Part shown: one piece after another, positions 33,164-43,633 of the stretch
Numbering within the stretch: the first letter of the stretch is position 1
Layout: every line of letters starts with the position of its first letter
Assembly: GCA_916613615.1 (NCBI GenBank)
Contig: OU744725.1
Coordinates: 72,076,868 to 72,140,867, forward strand
From: Steromphala cineraria
Lineage: Eukaryota; Mollusca; Gastropoda; Trochida; Trochidae
Length of the DNA: 64,000 nt
Reading direction: 5' to 3'
Program-made: the position numbers and the translations under genes
Notes under the pieces: model-generated
What the model saw: only the letters and a program-made list of their open reading frames with translations
What the model was told of the DNA's origin: nothing
Database searches by the model: none

Positions 33164-33645
33164 CCTCTGCAAGACACAACTTGCACCCAATATTTCATCA
33201 AGAGTGATTACCCCTTTGCAGCTCTTCAACCTGTGTGTTAAACACAGAGGTAACTTCCCCGCAAGGCACAACTTGAACCAAACATTGCATTAAGAGTGAT
33301 CTCCTCTTTGCGGCTCTTCAGCCTGTCAGTTAAAAATAGAGGTATCCTCCCCTGCTAGGCAAAACTTGAACCAAACATTTCATCAAGAGTGATCTGCCCT
33401 TTGCATCTCTTCATCGTGAGTTAAAAATAGATGAAGCTTTCCCCGCAAGGCACAACTTCAACCAAGTATTGCATTAAGAGTGAACTCCCCTTTCCAGCTC
33501 TTCAGCCTGTAAGTTAATAAAAGGACATCTTCCCCTGCAAGGCAAAACTTGCACCCAATATTGCATCAAGAGTGTTCTCCTCTTTGCAGCTCTTCAGTCT
33601 GTAAGTTAAAAACAGAGGCAGCTTTCCCCGCAAGGCACAACTTGC
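33164..33645 (+). repeat. About 90-bp minisatellite in the FAAP100 3' UTR
   Basis: Five to six diverged units begin at the FAAP100 stop codon's 3' side. Each contains (G)CAAGGCACAACTTG, CAT(C/T)AAGAGTGATCTCC and GCTCTTCAGCCTGT(G)AGTTAAAAA. The GAGTGATCTCC...CTCTTCAGCCTGTGAGTT core resembles FAAP100 coding sequence at about 27612-27658. Confidence 0.75.
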
Positions 33646-33977
33646 ACCCATCTATATTACTTGCTTGATACATTGTTCCAAATTTCTGGTTTGGGTGTAT
33701 CAGCTATTGGGCCATTGACAGTCCCGTACACTAGTGTTCTGATTGGATGGTTGTAATTGTTACCTTTAGTGAGCCTGTGACCCCCAATCAGAGCCCCGGG
33801 GACATGACCCTAGAAACTTATTTTTTCGAAGCAGACACCTTGAGTACAGAGGCTCTTTTTTCCTGTAAGAAATCGTCAGATGAGATTTCAGGATGGACAG
33901 TTACTATGATATCTTAGATGTTCTGTAAACTCTCTGAAATTTGTTTCTTTATGTTTTGTTATTCATTTAAAAAGAAG

Positions 33978-33983
33978 AATAAA
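33978..33983 (+). terminator. Probable FAAP100 polyadenylation signal
   Basis: AATAAA about 835 bases after the stop codon, past the 3' UTR minisatellite and before the next repeat block. Position and strand fit, but transcripts are needed to confirm. Confidence 0.45.
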
Positions 33984-33999
33984 CATGGCAAAAAAAGTT

Positions 34000-34530
34000 T
34001 GATTTTGAACATGGTGATTGCTTCTTCTTTTCATGACTCTGTTAAGCAGGGATTTTGTGTAAATAATGTCTGATAGCTCCATATTTCCAGCGCATTACCA
34101 CCCATAATTTGCTGTTTCCAGCTGGTGCTCATAGGTTTGACCGCATGGGATAGCCACAATACCATTGCAGGCTTTCTTCTTCTTGCAATAATACTAGCAG
34201 TCGTGATATATAAGTTAAATACTCTTGAAAGCAGCTTTAAACCCTTACTGTATTCGACCAAATAAGGGCCCAGATCTGGGGGCTTAAAAAGTTGGGTAGG
34301 CGCTTATCAAGTGGTGTGAATGACGACTAAAAAATAAAGACTACTCAAGTGGAACTGTTGTCGTTGATAACTGATACTGGTGTTCAAAACATACTTACAC
34401 ATTATTGATTTGAAAGTAACACATACTGCTGCTGAAGGGGTTTTTGAATTGCATTAAGGTACATTTAGTAACGCTGGTGCATGGGCAGTTATTAGACCTT
34501 AATACAAAACCGGGTGCTTATAAGGTTGAA
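34000..34530. other. Non-coding stretch
   Basis: No exon or defined repeat that I can support. Confidence 0.35.
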
Positions 34531-34534
34531 TACG

Positions 34535-35110
34535 GTAATCACCCAACCTCATCTCACTAGCTCCACATGATTGTATTTGAGCTGTACAACTGCTATTCGA
34601 GCTGAAGCCTATGTTACTACAAACAGGAAAGCGTTTTTGGACCTCAACAAGGAGGATATACAACACCCCCCCCCCCCCCCCCCTTTCACAGGGATCACTC
34701 CCTGAGTTGAGACCTATCCTCGTCTTCTTCTCCAGAGGCATAAGGCCCAGAAAGCTAAAACCTTGTGTACAGACTCCTCGATGAGTGAGGATTTTAGTTT
34801 ATAGCTTTGGTGACCATGTGGTTTCTTACATCGGCTACAGGTGCATCGCCCTTAAGACTTATTTTCATCCTCTTCTCCAGAAGCATGAGGCCCAGAAAGC
34901 TGAATTCCTTAATTATACACTTTCAATAGTAAGGATTGTAATTTTTAGCTTTGGTGACCATGTGGCCCCTAATAAGGGCAACAGGGGCAACACCCTTAAG
35001 ACCTATTTGCACCTTCTTCTCCAGAAGCATAAGGTCTATAAAGCTGAAACTTTGTACACAGACTCCTTCAGAGTTATAATTTATAGCATTGTTGGTCCAA
35101 GCCTTTAAAA
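34535..35110 (-). repeat. Degenerate 135-bp tandem units, related to the 58-61 kb arrays
   Basis: Repeats TAGCTTTGGTGACCATGTGG...CCCTTAAGAC(C/T)TATTT...CTTCTCCAGAAGCAT.AGG(C/T)CCAGAAAGCTGAA about three times. On the minus strand these match the TTTCTGGGCCTTGTGCTTCTGGAGAAGAAG units at 60.2 kb. A run of 18 C residues (34666-34683) lies inside. Confidence 0.6.
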
Positions 35111-35176
35111 TCCTCCTCCTGAGACACACAAGGCATTGAATGCTGAAATGTTTTGTGGAAACTTCTTGAGTAATAA

Positions 35177-35236
35177 CCACGCCGCTAATGGCTGCAATGT
35201 TGCCCAAGCAGAGTAAAACAATAACTCACTCCTATT
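35177..35236 (+). repeat. Short dispersed repeat tail ('AATAACTCACT' type)
   Basis: CACGCCGCTAATGGCTGCAA, then TTGCCCAAG and AACAATAACTCACTCC. A related partial copy lies at 36118-36165. Confidence 0.6.
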
Positions 35237-36853
35237 CATTGAATATTGGAAAATCCTGATGAGATACAGAGCCAATGGCTCTATTTTTGTTGGAATGCAG
35301 TGGAAGCCGACAATTTTCTTTTGAAATATACAAATGTACAAACAAGTGAATCCATGACTGGTAACGCCCCCATTTGGTGACGTCATAAACGGAATCAGCC
35401 TCGTTATCTATACATCTATCGTAACAATACCACAGGGGAAAAAAAACAATAATTAACGATTTTCAGAAAATGTTTTCCACTCAGATAAATCATTTGACGA
35501 CGTAACTCTACTAAGCATTTGGTGTAAAAAAGATATCCACATCAATGGTAATTAAACAATTATTTAGGCGGTATTTCAGTTGAAATAATGATGCGTTACT
35601 CTGTATAGTCTGTTTATTACGTCACACCCGCGCAAGTTTTATGGCCCATAACCTAGGTGGGTTTTTCACAGCCGATAATTACGTTGTCTAAATGAAAGGC
35701 TAATTAAAGGTGTTTATTGGACAAATTAACAAAAATTAAGTCCAGCTTTTATTTTTTTGAAAAATCTTTGAACGAAAATCGAGAAGTCGAGGTAAGTTGA
35801 TGTTAAAATTCAAGCATTATGGGATAACGGGGAGTAACAAAATAAGGTACACCTGTAACACGGGTTACTGTGGAAAATGACTTGAGTTACCAATGTGGGT
35901 AGAGAATGGTAGCCTGTAGGTATATTTTACAAATCAAACATGACTCCCGGCTAGTCTCCAGCTGATTACGACTTCAGTTATTGGTGATTAGCCCATCGAT
36001 AGCTGATCTCCAGATATTGTCCTTTGTTTCTGGCTACTACCCAAGTGTTAAAGGGTCTACACGGTTGAGAGCCTCGCGCCTCATACCTGTACAACATGCG
36101 AACAGATACACCGTATAACCTCCTATAGACGAATAAAGACGGAGTAAAGCAATAACTCACTCAATAATTACATATCGTTTCAAACTATTCTTGCATACTG
36201 CAATAAGATAATCAACCGTGAGAAAATTATTCATGGTCATTGTTTGGTATTTTACCTCAATATACGTCTCTTTGTACTTCAAAACTTGAGATATTTGACA
36301 TGTCTTTGTCTAGGATTATAAATTAAATAAATAAATAAATTAGGATTAAATCAATGGAACAATTTAAGATACCACGTTCGATTAGGTATTCTACGTGTGC
36401 TTGACATCTAGAAGAAGGCAACTAGTTATAAGGTTGACATACGGAAGATAACTGTATTTCTGAGTTTTTAATCTGTGATTATGGAAATTATAAATGTTAT
36501 TCCCTAGTTACTTGCTTTATGATCATGTAACAAAAAGCAAGCTTCGCTGTGCAAAAAGGTTGCGTTAGACACCAGAATGAATTAGCCAAAGTTCAGTGCA
36601 AATCATTTAAATCTTTTAATGACCAACATCTATCACATATTTTGGATATATACGGTAACGTATGCTTTATGGTCTCCAGGAAGATTCTAATTTACCTTAC
36701 AAACAAAGCGGGCTAATCAACGGGAATACTGATCCTGTGGTATTTATAATCTAGGTATTTATGACATTGCATTATTTAGACCATATATCATAACACTGTT
36801 TTCATTCACTGAAAATTGCTGTTACACCGAGATCTCATCAAAACATCATAATA
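35237..36853. other. Non-coding intergenic stretch
   Basis: AT-rich, with only the partial repeat tail at 36118-36165 and a short AAATAAATAAATAAAT run near 36325. Confidence 0.4.
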
Positions 36854-36905
36854 ATGGAGAAAGAAATGTTTCGCCTGGAGTTCGGACTTAGGACAGCTGG
36901 ACATG
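36854..36905 (+). other. Possible orphan first exon
   Basis: ATG with 17 open codons (MEKEMFRLEF...) running to a good donor (CATG|GTGAGT) in phase 1. No partner exon in matching phase was found, and the next gene starts with its own ATG and TATA box. Too short to call. Confidence 0.15.
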
Positions 36906-37428
36906 GTGAGTGGATACATTGTAGTAGATTAGATATCCGTTACTTGGTGGAGGGTTCTATCATAACCGTCAAGAAATTGTACGAAAAGCATGATAAGTAA
37001 ACGTCCATAGCGTCTGTCCATTCCATAGCATAGAACACATACAATGTATATCCCTGAACATGTATATTGATTCCACATAAAAACACTTGAAATCGTATCA
37101 TATTAATGTATGTATCAGCATAAATCCCTAATATATATTCAATTCCAAGTGTTCTGTTATAGTCCGATTTGAAAAGGTTGAAGCATGTTCACTCCATGGT
37201 TCGTCCATTAATTCAGTCAAAGGCACAGTCAAATCTACTGATTTACCGTTGTCAATCTCGATCAAAATAATTTAAATCAAAGTATAACATATTTCTATCA
37301 TGTAAATTATTTACTGATCTGTATTTGGTAACGATCATTATTTTGCAAAGAGAAAAAAGAAAGTGCTCCTTCCGGTGTTAAACAATTGGGTTTTTTTCAA
37401 TTTCGAACGCCTACTTCTGATACCAAAT

Positions 37429-37440
37429 ATATATATAAAG
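37429..37440 (+). promoter_or_regulatory. TATA-like box of the dynein-domain gene
   Basis: ATATATATAAAG lies 38 bases before the ATG at 37478, which would give a very short 5' UTR if used. Confidence 0.35.
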
Positions 37441-37477
37441 ATTCAAACTAAATCCTCTGAGGCTTATTGTCGATACA

Positions 37478-40172
37478 ATGTCACGTGAACCCGAAGCAAA
37501 GGCTGTTCCGGTTCCGGTTTCAGAGTACCTTGACCTAACGTCCCATCACGAGCTTCTGCAGCTGACAGATAAGGCCATCTTTGAGGTGCGGCATTACCTG
37601 AAACCACCGTCAACAGTGAAGGATATAATGCAGATCACGCTTCTGCTCCTGGGCTATAGTGACGACGAGGCCAAGGTGAAATGACACTCAACCTTGTCTT
37701 CTTCTCCTTTTTTAAATACATTTCTGCTATTGAAAGTTTGTTTTTGGTTCATCGGAACGAAGTTTAGGGCAATTTATTAACAATGGTTTTCCTTTTAATT
37801 GCGTCACCATGACTATTGGAATCCTTTTATTTATGATGATGGCTACAATCCGTTTCGCAAGGTAAAGGCCATCTACTTTCCTTGAGCCGATTTATTCTTG
37901 CATCCGACTCTTTTCAATGTAATCATTGTGTAAAATCGTACACCGAACAAGCGAGGTGTATGGCGGAGCAATGTAACTATATAGCGAGTAGCCAAACTCG
38001 AATGTTTTATTTAGTAATACTCTATAGTATATTGGTACATTATACTTCTAAACTCTCAAATAATTAACATTATGTTGGTTTTTTAAGCATATACACAGTA
38101 GAAATGCATGATCTGATCATTCCCTAAAAAAGTTTTTAAAACAGCGATAAGTACGTCGCTCTCTATGTGATACCGTTTACCATCACGCTCCTCGCTAGAA
38201 ATCAGCCGTAAACCTCCCTAGTTCGGTTGCACACTTATACACACTGACAGTGGTAGCTGGAGGACTGTGGTGGATGTAGTATCTTGTTTGATGTTTTTGT
38301 TTTTACACACTTCTGCTATGGAAAGTCTAGTTTGATGGTCTTTGATACATCGCTGAGAAGGGTGGGTTAAACCGTTAAACATATTTGTTTTCGGATGACT
38401 GTTTAGTTTAAAATGATTATGAAAATGTTTTCGGAAGCCCACGATGAGGACCTTCTGTATGCCTTTCTATTCTTGTAACAAACGTTACTCAACCTGAACC
38501 TGAAAGTTCAATTGCTGGAAAACGTTCCTCAAATGATTTTATCCATTCATTGTTTTTCTGTTGGGCCAAACACGTGTTTGTCAATTACTTTCAGACTTCT
38601 TACCGCCGATACTGGCTGAAATAACCAACTCACTAACTATTACTTATGCTCAATTTTTAAAGTTTTACAAAAGTGATTAATGGTTAGGTGAGATAGAACA
38701 TGTTCATAACGTTAGGATCCTAAGGGCATATCCTCAATATCACAGAATATAGGAGCTAAATGAAGGTTTCTTCTTTGGGTCACCTCATCAGTGACCTAGT
38801 TTTCAGAGCATTGTTGAATAATGAAGACATCCAGATGATAATACACGTATGACCGTTTATTTGTAGGACTGGGGCAAGATTCTTAATGTCCTGAACAAAA
38901 CAGGGAAGGATGATCTTGTCCATTTCGTCCAGAGAAGAGCTGGCCAGGTACCCATGAAAACAGCCGACAAAGCTCGAGCTCTCATGCAGAACATCCAACT
39001 AGAGCACGTGTGTGGGGTGTCGAGCGCTGTCGTCGCATTCTATGTCTGGGTATGTGCTCTTTATGTAGCATTTGGTTTGGTTATGTTCGATCAGAAACAA
39101 TTATTCAATTATGATAACTTATCAGGGGATGACGTGACATTTGTGTCTGTGTATTTATTATTTAACTTTACCAATAGTGTAATCTGATCGAGAAGTATCG
39201 ATTGTTGAAGGGAAGTATCATTTATAGTGACAACAGGAAGGTTTCGAAATCCGGACATTGACGCGCTTCAACCAGTCAAACGTTATTTTTGAAACTTATC
39301 TAAAGCAGTCAGAATGAAAGTTACTAGTTGGTCATGTTTTATAGGTTATATATCTAGTTTTCGTATAACTTGGACGTGTGAAGTTGGCTTTTGCGAATAT
39401 ATATAACTGTTTTAAGAATTTCATAACCAAAGTTCCTTCCCCAATCTCCCTTGTAGGTTTCACACAGTCATATTCTGATTTTTTTAAAGGCAAGTTGTTG
39501 GACAAATTTGATCTCACTTTTATTCTGAAATTCAACGAAAGCTTTGTGCAACTAGTTTGACAGGATAAGTGTATTATCCTCACTGAAATATTTTATGATC
39601 TTATATAAAAAAATGTGAGATTTCTTTCAGAAAATATTCTTTGAAAACATCGACTGATCTGATTAATGTTTTATTCATGATTTGTTACCAATATCATACC
39701 ATCTTTTTAGGGTAAGTAGCACGTTTTTTTTATAATTTCATATTTTATTTTTTCACTTATAATTGTACGTTTATGCTTAATGTAATATTTTGACAGTGTC
39801 AAAAGTCTCATTACATAAACCAATCATCCATAGTCGGAGGACAAAGAATGAAGATTAACATAAAATCCATTGGTGGCCATTTTGTGTGAACACCTTTAAT
39901 TCATTTTGTGTGAGAAAAGGGAATCGCATGACTAAACATTACATTATATATTTGATTTACTACTGCTCCATTTTGTTTAAATACATTGTCTTTCAATTGG
40001 AACCATAAATTTTCATTTTTCTGACATCATCTTATATTATAAAAACGTGCTACTGCTCCTTTAAAGTCAAGATTTGAAGTATTTTTTCCCATTCTTTCTA
40101 TTTTTTCATGTGTATTTTCAGGCGACTGCAATCATCTCAAAGGCAACAGCTTCGAAGAAAAGTAGAAGTTAA
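37478..40172 (+). CDS. Small protein consisting of a dynein microtubule-binding-domain-like fold
   Basis: Three exons, all phase 0: 37478-37675, 38867-39049, 40122-40172, ending TAA; 143 residues. After a short polar N-terminus, residues 33-140 follow the dynein heavy-chain stalk tip in order: EVR then PP..VK (stalk helix 1 into the first MTBD helix), ITLLLLG, a conserved DW at the exon 1/2 join (residues 67-68), LVHFV, DK....M.N, and S.AV..FYVWA entering stalk helix 2. Cytoplasmic and axonemal dynein chains share the same landmarks. There is no AAA+ motor, no long coiled coil and no linker; the gene ends 16 residues into the second stalk helix with a basic tail (KKSRS). It could be a microtubule-binding or dynein-competing protein in cilia; that is inference. 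Alternatives: an exon cluster of a decayed dynein gene, disfavoured by its own ATG, TATA-like box and stop. Confidence 0.7.
37676..38866. other. Intron 1 of the dynein-domain gene
   Basis: No repeat of note and no further exon. The donor is weak (AAG|GTGAAA), but the downstream acceptor TTTATTTGTAG and the phase both fit. Confidence 0.5.
39706..40064. mobile_element. TTAA MITE, second copy, in intron 2 of the dynein-domain gene
   Basis: Opposite orientation to 14005-14363. The right end AACGTGCTACTGCTCCT is followed by TTAA (40061-40064). The left end (AGGGTAAGTAGCACGTTTTT) and its duplication are degraded. Internal segments such as CATTTTGTGTGAGAAAAGG and CATAGTCGGAGGACAAAGAA match. Confidence 0.7.
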
Positions 40173-41871
40173 CAAAACCTAAAAGAGTCGTCGAAGTTTA
40201 CAATATTATTGTAAAATTATAACATATTTGCTTTAATTGTCAATTTATTGAAGTGAGATTGGTTATTTGTTTAACTTTATACTTGTGTGTACTTGTATGA
40301 GAGGACGATTTGAATAAGGACTTGTATATTGTTTTGTAAAGAAAACATAAAGGATCGAATATAGGGTGCGACAAGGACAGCAGTTCGCCCCTTATTTGTT
40401 CATACTTTATAAACATTTTTGTACAGGTATGAAATTTGGATACATTAGGAACCAGTTCACCTCAACTTTAAAGAGATAACAACATTTTTGTCATCTGTGT
40501 TGTTATTATTAAAACTGGACAATATACAATATGTTTCTATGTAAGTTCAAATAATCAGATTTTTTTCATTTGCCCAAATGGTTATTTTTCTTCTATGGAT
40601 AAGTGTCAGAAATTTCATTTTAATAAAATAATTGACTTTTACAGCCGCTCTAATTATACGTCATGACATAAAAGATATATGCTGTTAGACTCCCAACAAC
40701 TTGAATGCAATCATATATACTCATTTCAAATAAGTGGCGTTTAACTTATTGTTCTAATTATATATCACTATTCATCTGAATGACTTAAAACTATTTATAT
40801 AGCATTTGTTATGCTATACATAATCATATAATTCAAAACCTTGAATTACGTGTGAAGGTGCTTTAAGTTACTTTGTCATTTTCATATGAAGCTAGGCAAT
40901 GTGTAAAAACAATAAAGTGTTTAGGTAACTTATGGACATTTTAAATGCACTGTAGTAAAACAAGTGTTCTATTTAACAAGGTAATCATTTGTTATTATTA
41001 ACAGCAAAATAAAGACTATGAAGGTTAGAATTAAATGGTTTATTTGTTCATAAGCTTAGGAAATATTAAAGCGATAGAAATGAAAAACAAAGCGGCACTT
41101 TTCCCAATACATATATTCTCTTTTACTTCATCAGATATACAATAGAATAATCAACTGAAATGGGAAAGTACACAGCTTAGGAAAAAATATATCATCGTAC
41201 AATAGGTTTTAATCTCAAATTAACAACCACGTATTACTGCAATGCTTTATAGGGGTCTGGTGTAAACGTTAACTAATGAAGAATGTCTTTACATGATAAA
41301 TTAATGCCACTTGTTATGTATGACCAAAATTACTTCTTTTGTTTTAAACGAAAATTTGTTTTGAGGGGGGATACGTGAAACGTGAGACGTCACCAAGGAC
41401 ACTCGTGGCTTTGTAATTGGCGTCATTGTTTTAATTGTATTTAGACAGACAGTACAATAGCACCAATGGTGTCTGATAATAGTAGATGATCATTTATGAA
41501 TATGAATCGGCATGAAACTAAAAACAATAGGACGTCACCAAATAAACTCATGGCTTTACGTCATTGTTTTAAAGTGTAGATATACCGGTAGTACAATTAT
41601 ATCATCAGTGATGACTGATAAAAGTAGGTGATCATTGTTAAAGCGCTTAAACTATATGTTATCAGAACGTTCAAAGAGGTTCTTATGGTTTTGAATCGTT
41701 TAAAATTATCTTTATGCAAGCAGTATAAGAGCATGGATGAATAACTGAAGAATAACACATATGGGCGCCCACAAATATATATCACAGTTTTGCACCATAT
41801 GTACTATATTTTATATATTCATAATGTCAAAATGTCGATTGTTGCTTGAAATGTCCGGATTGTTGGTCAGG
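40173..41871. other. Convergent 3' flanks of the dynein-domain gene (+) and CD225 gene 1 (-)
   Basis: Plus-strand AATAAA at 40909-40914 and 41008-41013, and minus-strand AATAAA at 41044-41039, suggest that the two transcripts end close together. The CD225-proximal part holds a direct duplication (41370-41510 and 41521-41640). Confidence 0.4.
41370..41640. repeat. Tandem duplication of about 145 bp downstream of CD225 gene 1
   Basis: Both halves contain GACGTCACCAA..(A)ACTC(A/G)TGGCTTT, GTCATTGTTTTAA, AGTACAAT and a GATGATCAT/GGTGATCAT end. Confidence 0.6.
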
Positions 41872-42273
41872 TTAGGCATGTAGCACAATAGCAACAATAA
41901 TTCCTATTATGAGTAGAAGAACTCCAATAGCAAAGCCGACATAGATCCAACACACTGCAGAACGGATCATAGCCTTGGCTTCACTTTTGGCCCCGAGTTC
42001 CTTGTATTTCTTCGCCTCCCATGCATAATTGTTTGCAATGGCGCCGGGAAAGATGAGGAAAATGTAGCAGAAATAGGACACCATTATAACATATTTGATT
42101 TTCTTAAACGGTCTAGGCACATACTCGCGGTCCTCCAGCTGTAAGCGAACTCCACCTAGCTTTACATGTTCAACGTGAGGGTTATTTTTCACATTTTCTC
42201 TGTCTTCTTCTTCGTTCTTTTCACCGGGCTCCACGTCTGTGGACAATCTCACTTCGCTCATTTCTGTCGCCAT
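41872..42273 (-). CDS. CD225/dispanin-family two-pass membrane protein, paralogue 1
   Basis: Single coding exon of 133 residues. The acidic cytosolic N-terminus (residues 1-48) is followed by PRPFKKIK and a first hydrophobic segment (about 61-81) with the motif FPGAIANNYAWEAKKY. A polar loop (KELGAKSEAKAMIRSA) leads to CW..VG and a second hydrophobic segment (about 108-131). Order and spacing match the CD225 domain of dispanins (IFITM, PRRT, TMEM91 and SynDIG relatives), which are membrane proteins of endosomes and plasma membrane. The exact subfamily is not assigned. A splice acceptor (TTTTTCAG) at 42354 on the minus strand gives an 80-base 5' UTR in this exon; possible upstream donors on the same strand lie at about 44624 and 45334. 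About 63% identical by eye to the gene at 49494. Confidence 0.75.
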   Translation of the reverse strand: MATEMSEVRLSTDVEPGEKNEEEDRENVKNNPHVEHVKLGGVRLQLEDREYVPRPFKKIKYVIMVSYFCYIFLIFPGAIANNYAWEAKKYKELGAKSEAKAMIRSAVCWIYVGFAIGVLLLIIGIIVAIVLHA

Positions 42274-42807
42274 TATGTCTTGAGTTGTCTGGACAAGGTA
42301 TCTGATTCCTTCCGTCAGCTGGTTTTCTCGGAGAATGCACTACGTGCAAAGTCCTGAAAAAATTGTTTAAATCAGAAACATTAGCAGGAATTAGGAGAGG
42401 CAGGGACCGAGGGTCATTTTGCACAGTGGATAAAAAATGGCCCATCAAAATTTGAAAGTTTACTATTGACATAACTCGTAAATGGCCCATTTGATTTCAG
42501 AAAATTATATAAACTACCTGAAAATGACCGGTTTGAGATGTCTTTCTAAATCCCTGAATAGTTTCACATAAATTTAAGTTTCTGACCAGTGATTGGAGGA
42601 CCAAGTTAATAGAGTATATCCTTAACCCTCTATGCAAGTTTCTCGGGGTGTGCCTCAATTTCTCACACAGCCTCTGTTCCAAGTTTGCCACAATTTAAAA
42701 TACTTTCCAAATGCCCTGGCTGTAAAAAACATGCGGCAGCATATATGGAACACTTATCTTAATCAATCAAACAGTGTTATGACTACTACACTCACGTCTG
42801 TATAATG

Positions 42808-42858
42808 AGGGACGCCGCTAATGGCTGCAGTATTGCCCAAGCGGCGTTAAACAATTTA
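42808..42858 (+). repeat. Short dispersed repeat tail
   Basis: GACGCCGCTAATGGCTGCAG, TATTGCCCAAGCGGCGTTAA. Same family as 11008, 35177 and 43585. Confidence 0.6.
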
Positions 42859-42918
42859 TTATATGATAAGCGGTGAGAGACTGAGTTTTATTATATGCTA
42901 AGCGGTGAGAGACTGAAT

Positions 42919-43577
42919 TTTCTCAGTTCTAGAAAAGTGTTCTCGCCACTGAGTGTGATATCACTTTTTCAAGTCAGTGAAAATATCACAGAGGTGATGA
43001 CGTCATGTGTACAATGGTTTGACGTCACTTCTACAATCAACGCGACGTCATCGCCGTCGCTAAGTTACGCCCAACAATGGCATGACGTCGCCAGAAAACT
43101 CTCGAGTCAAAGCCTTTTTGACATAAATTACAAAATTTTCGACCACGGAGGCATATAATAAACAGAATATCTTTTGTTTTGAGTGTGATATCAATTATCT
43201 CTCATCTCGTGATGGGGTAAAGCCTATATTTTCACTCGTGGCTGCGCCACTCGTGAAAATACTGGCTCTACCCTGTCACTCGATGAGAGATAAGTGATAT
43301 CACACTCAAAACAAAAGATATCCTCTATTTCTCAGTTGTAGAAAAGTATTCTCGCGACTGAGTGTGATATCACTTTTTCAAGTCAGTGAAAATATCACAG
43401 AGGCGATGACGTCATGTGTACAATGGTTTGACGTCACTTCTACAATCTACGTCATCGCCGTCGCTAAGTTACGATCAACAATGGTACGTATGACGTCGCC
43501 AGAAAACTCTCGAGTCAGGACCTTTTGGACATAAATTGCCAATTTTCGACCATAAAAACATATAATAAATAGAATTG
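42919..43577. repeat. Direct repeat of about 250 bp with CRE palindromes, flanking a long hairpin
   Basis: Units 42919-43176 and 43328-43577 share CTCAGTT.TAGAAAAGT, TGATATCACTTTTTCAAGTC and GATGACGTCATGTGTACAAT. Between them, 43168-43323 is a palindrome with arms of about 70 bases (ATATCTTTTGTTTTGAGTGT... and its mirror). Each unit has one perfect TGACGTCA (42998-43005 and 43407-43414) plus several GACGTCA variants. Lies in the upstream region of CD225 gene 1. Confidence 0.75.
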
Positions 43578-43584
43578 TACCTAG

Positions 43585-43633
43585 ATATTGATAGTATTGC
43601 CCAAGCGGCGTTAAACAATAACTCACTCACTCT
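43585..43633 (+). repeat. Short dispersed repeat tail
   Basis: TAGTATTGCCCAAGCGGCGT then TAAACAATAACTCACTCACTC. It lacks the leading GCCGCTAATGGCTGC. Confidence 0.55.
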
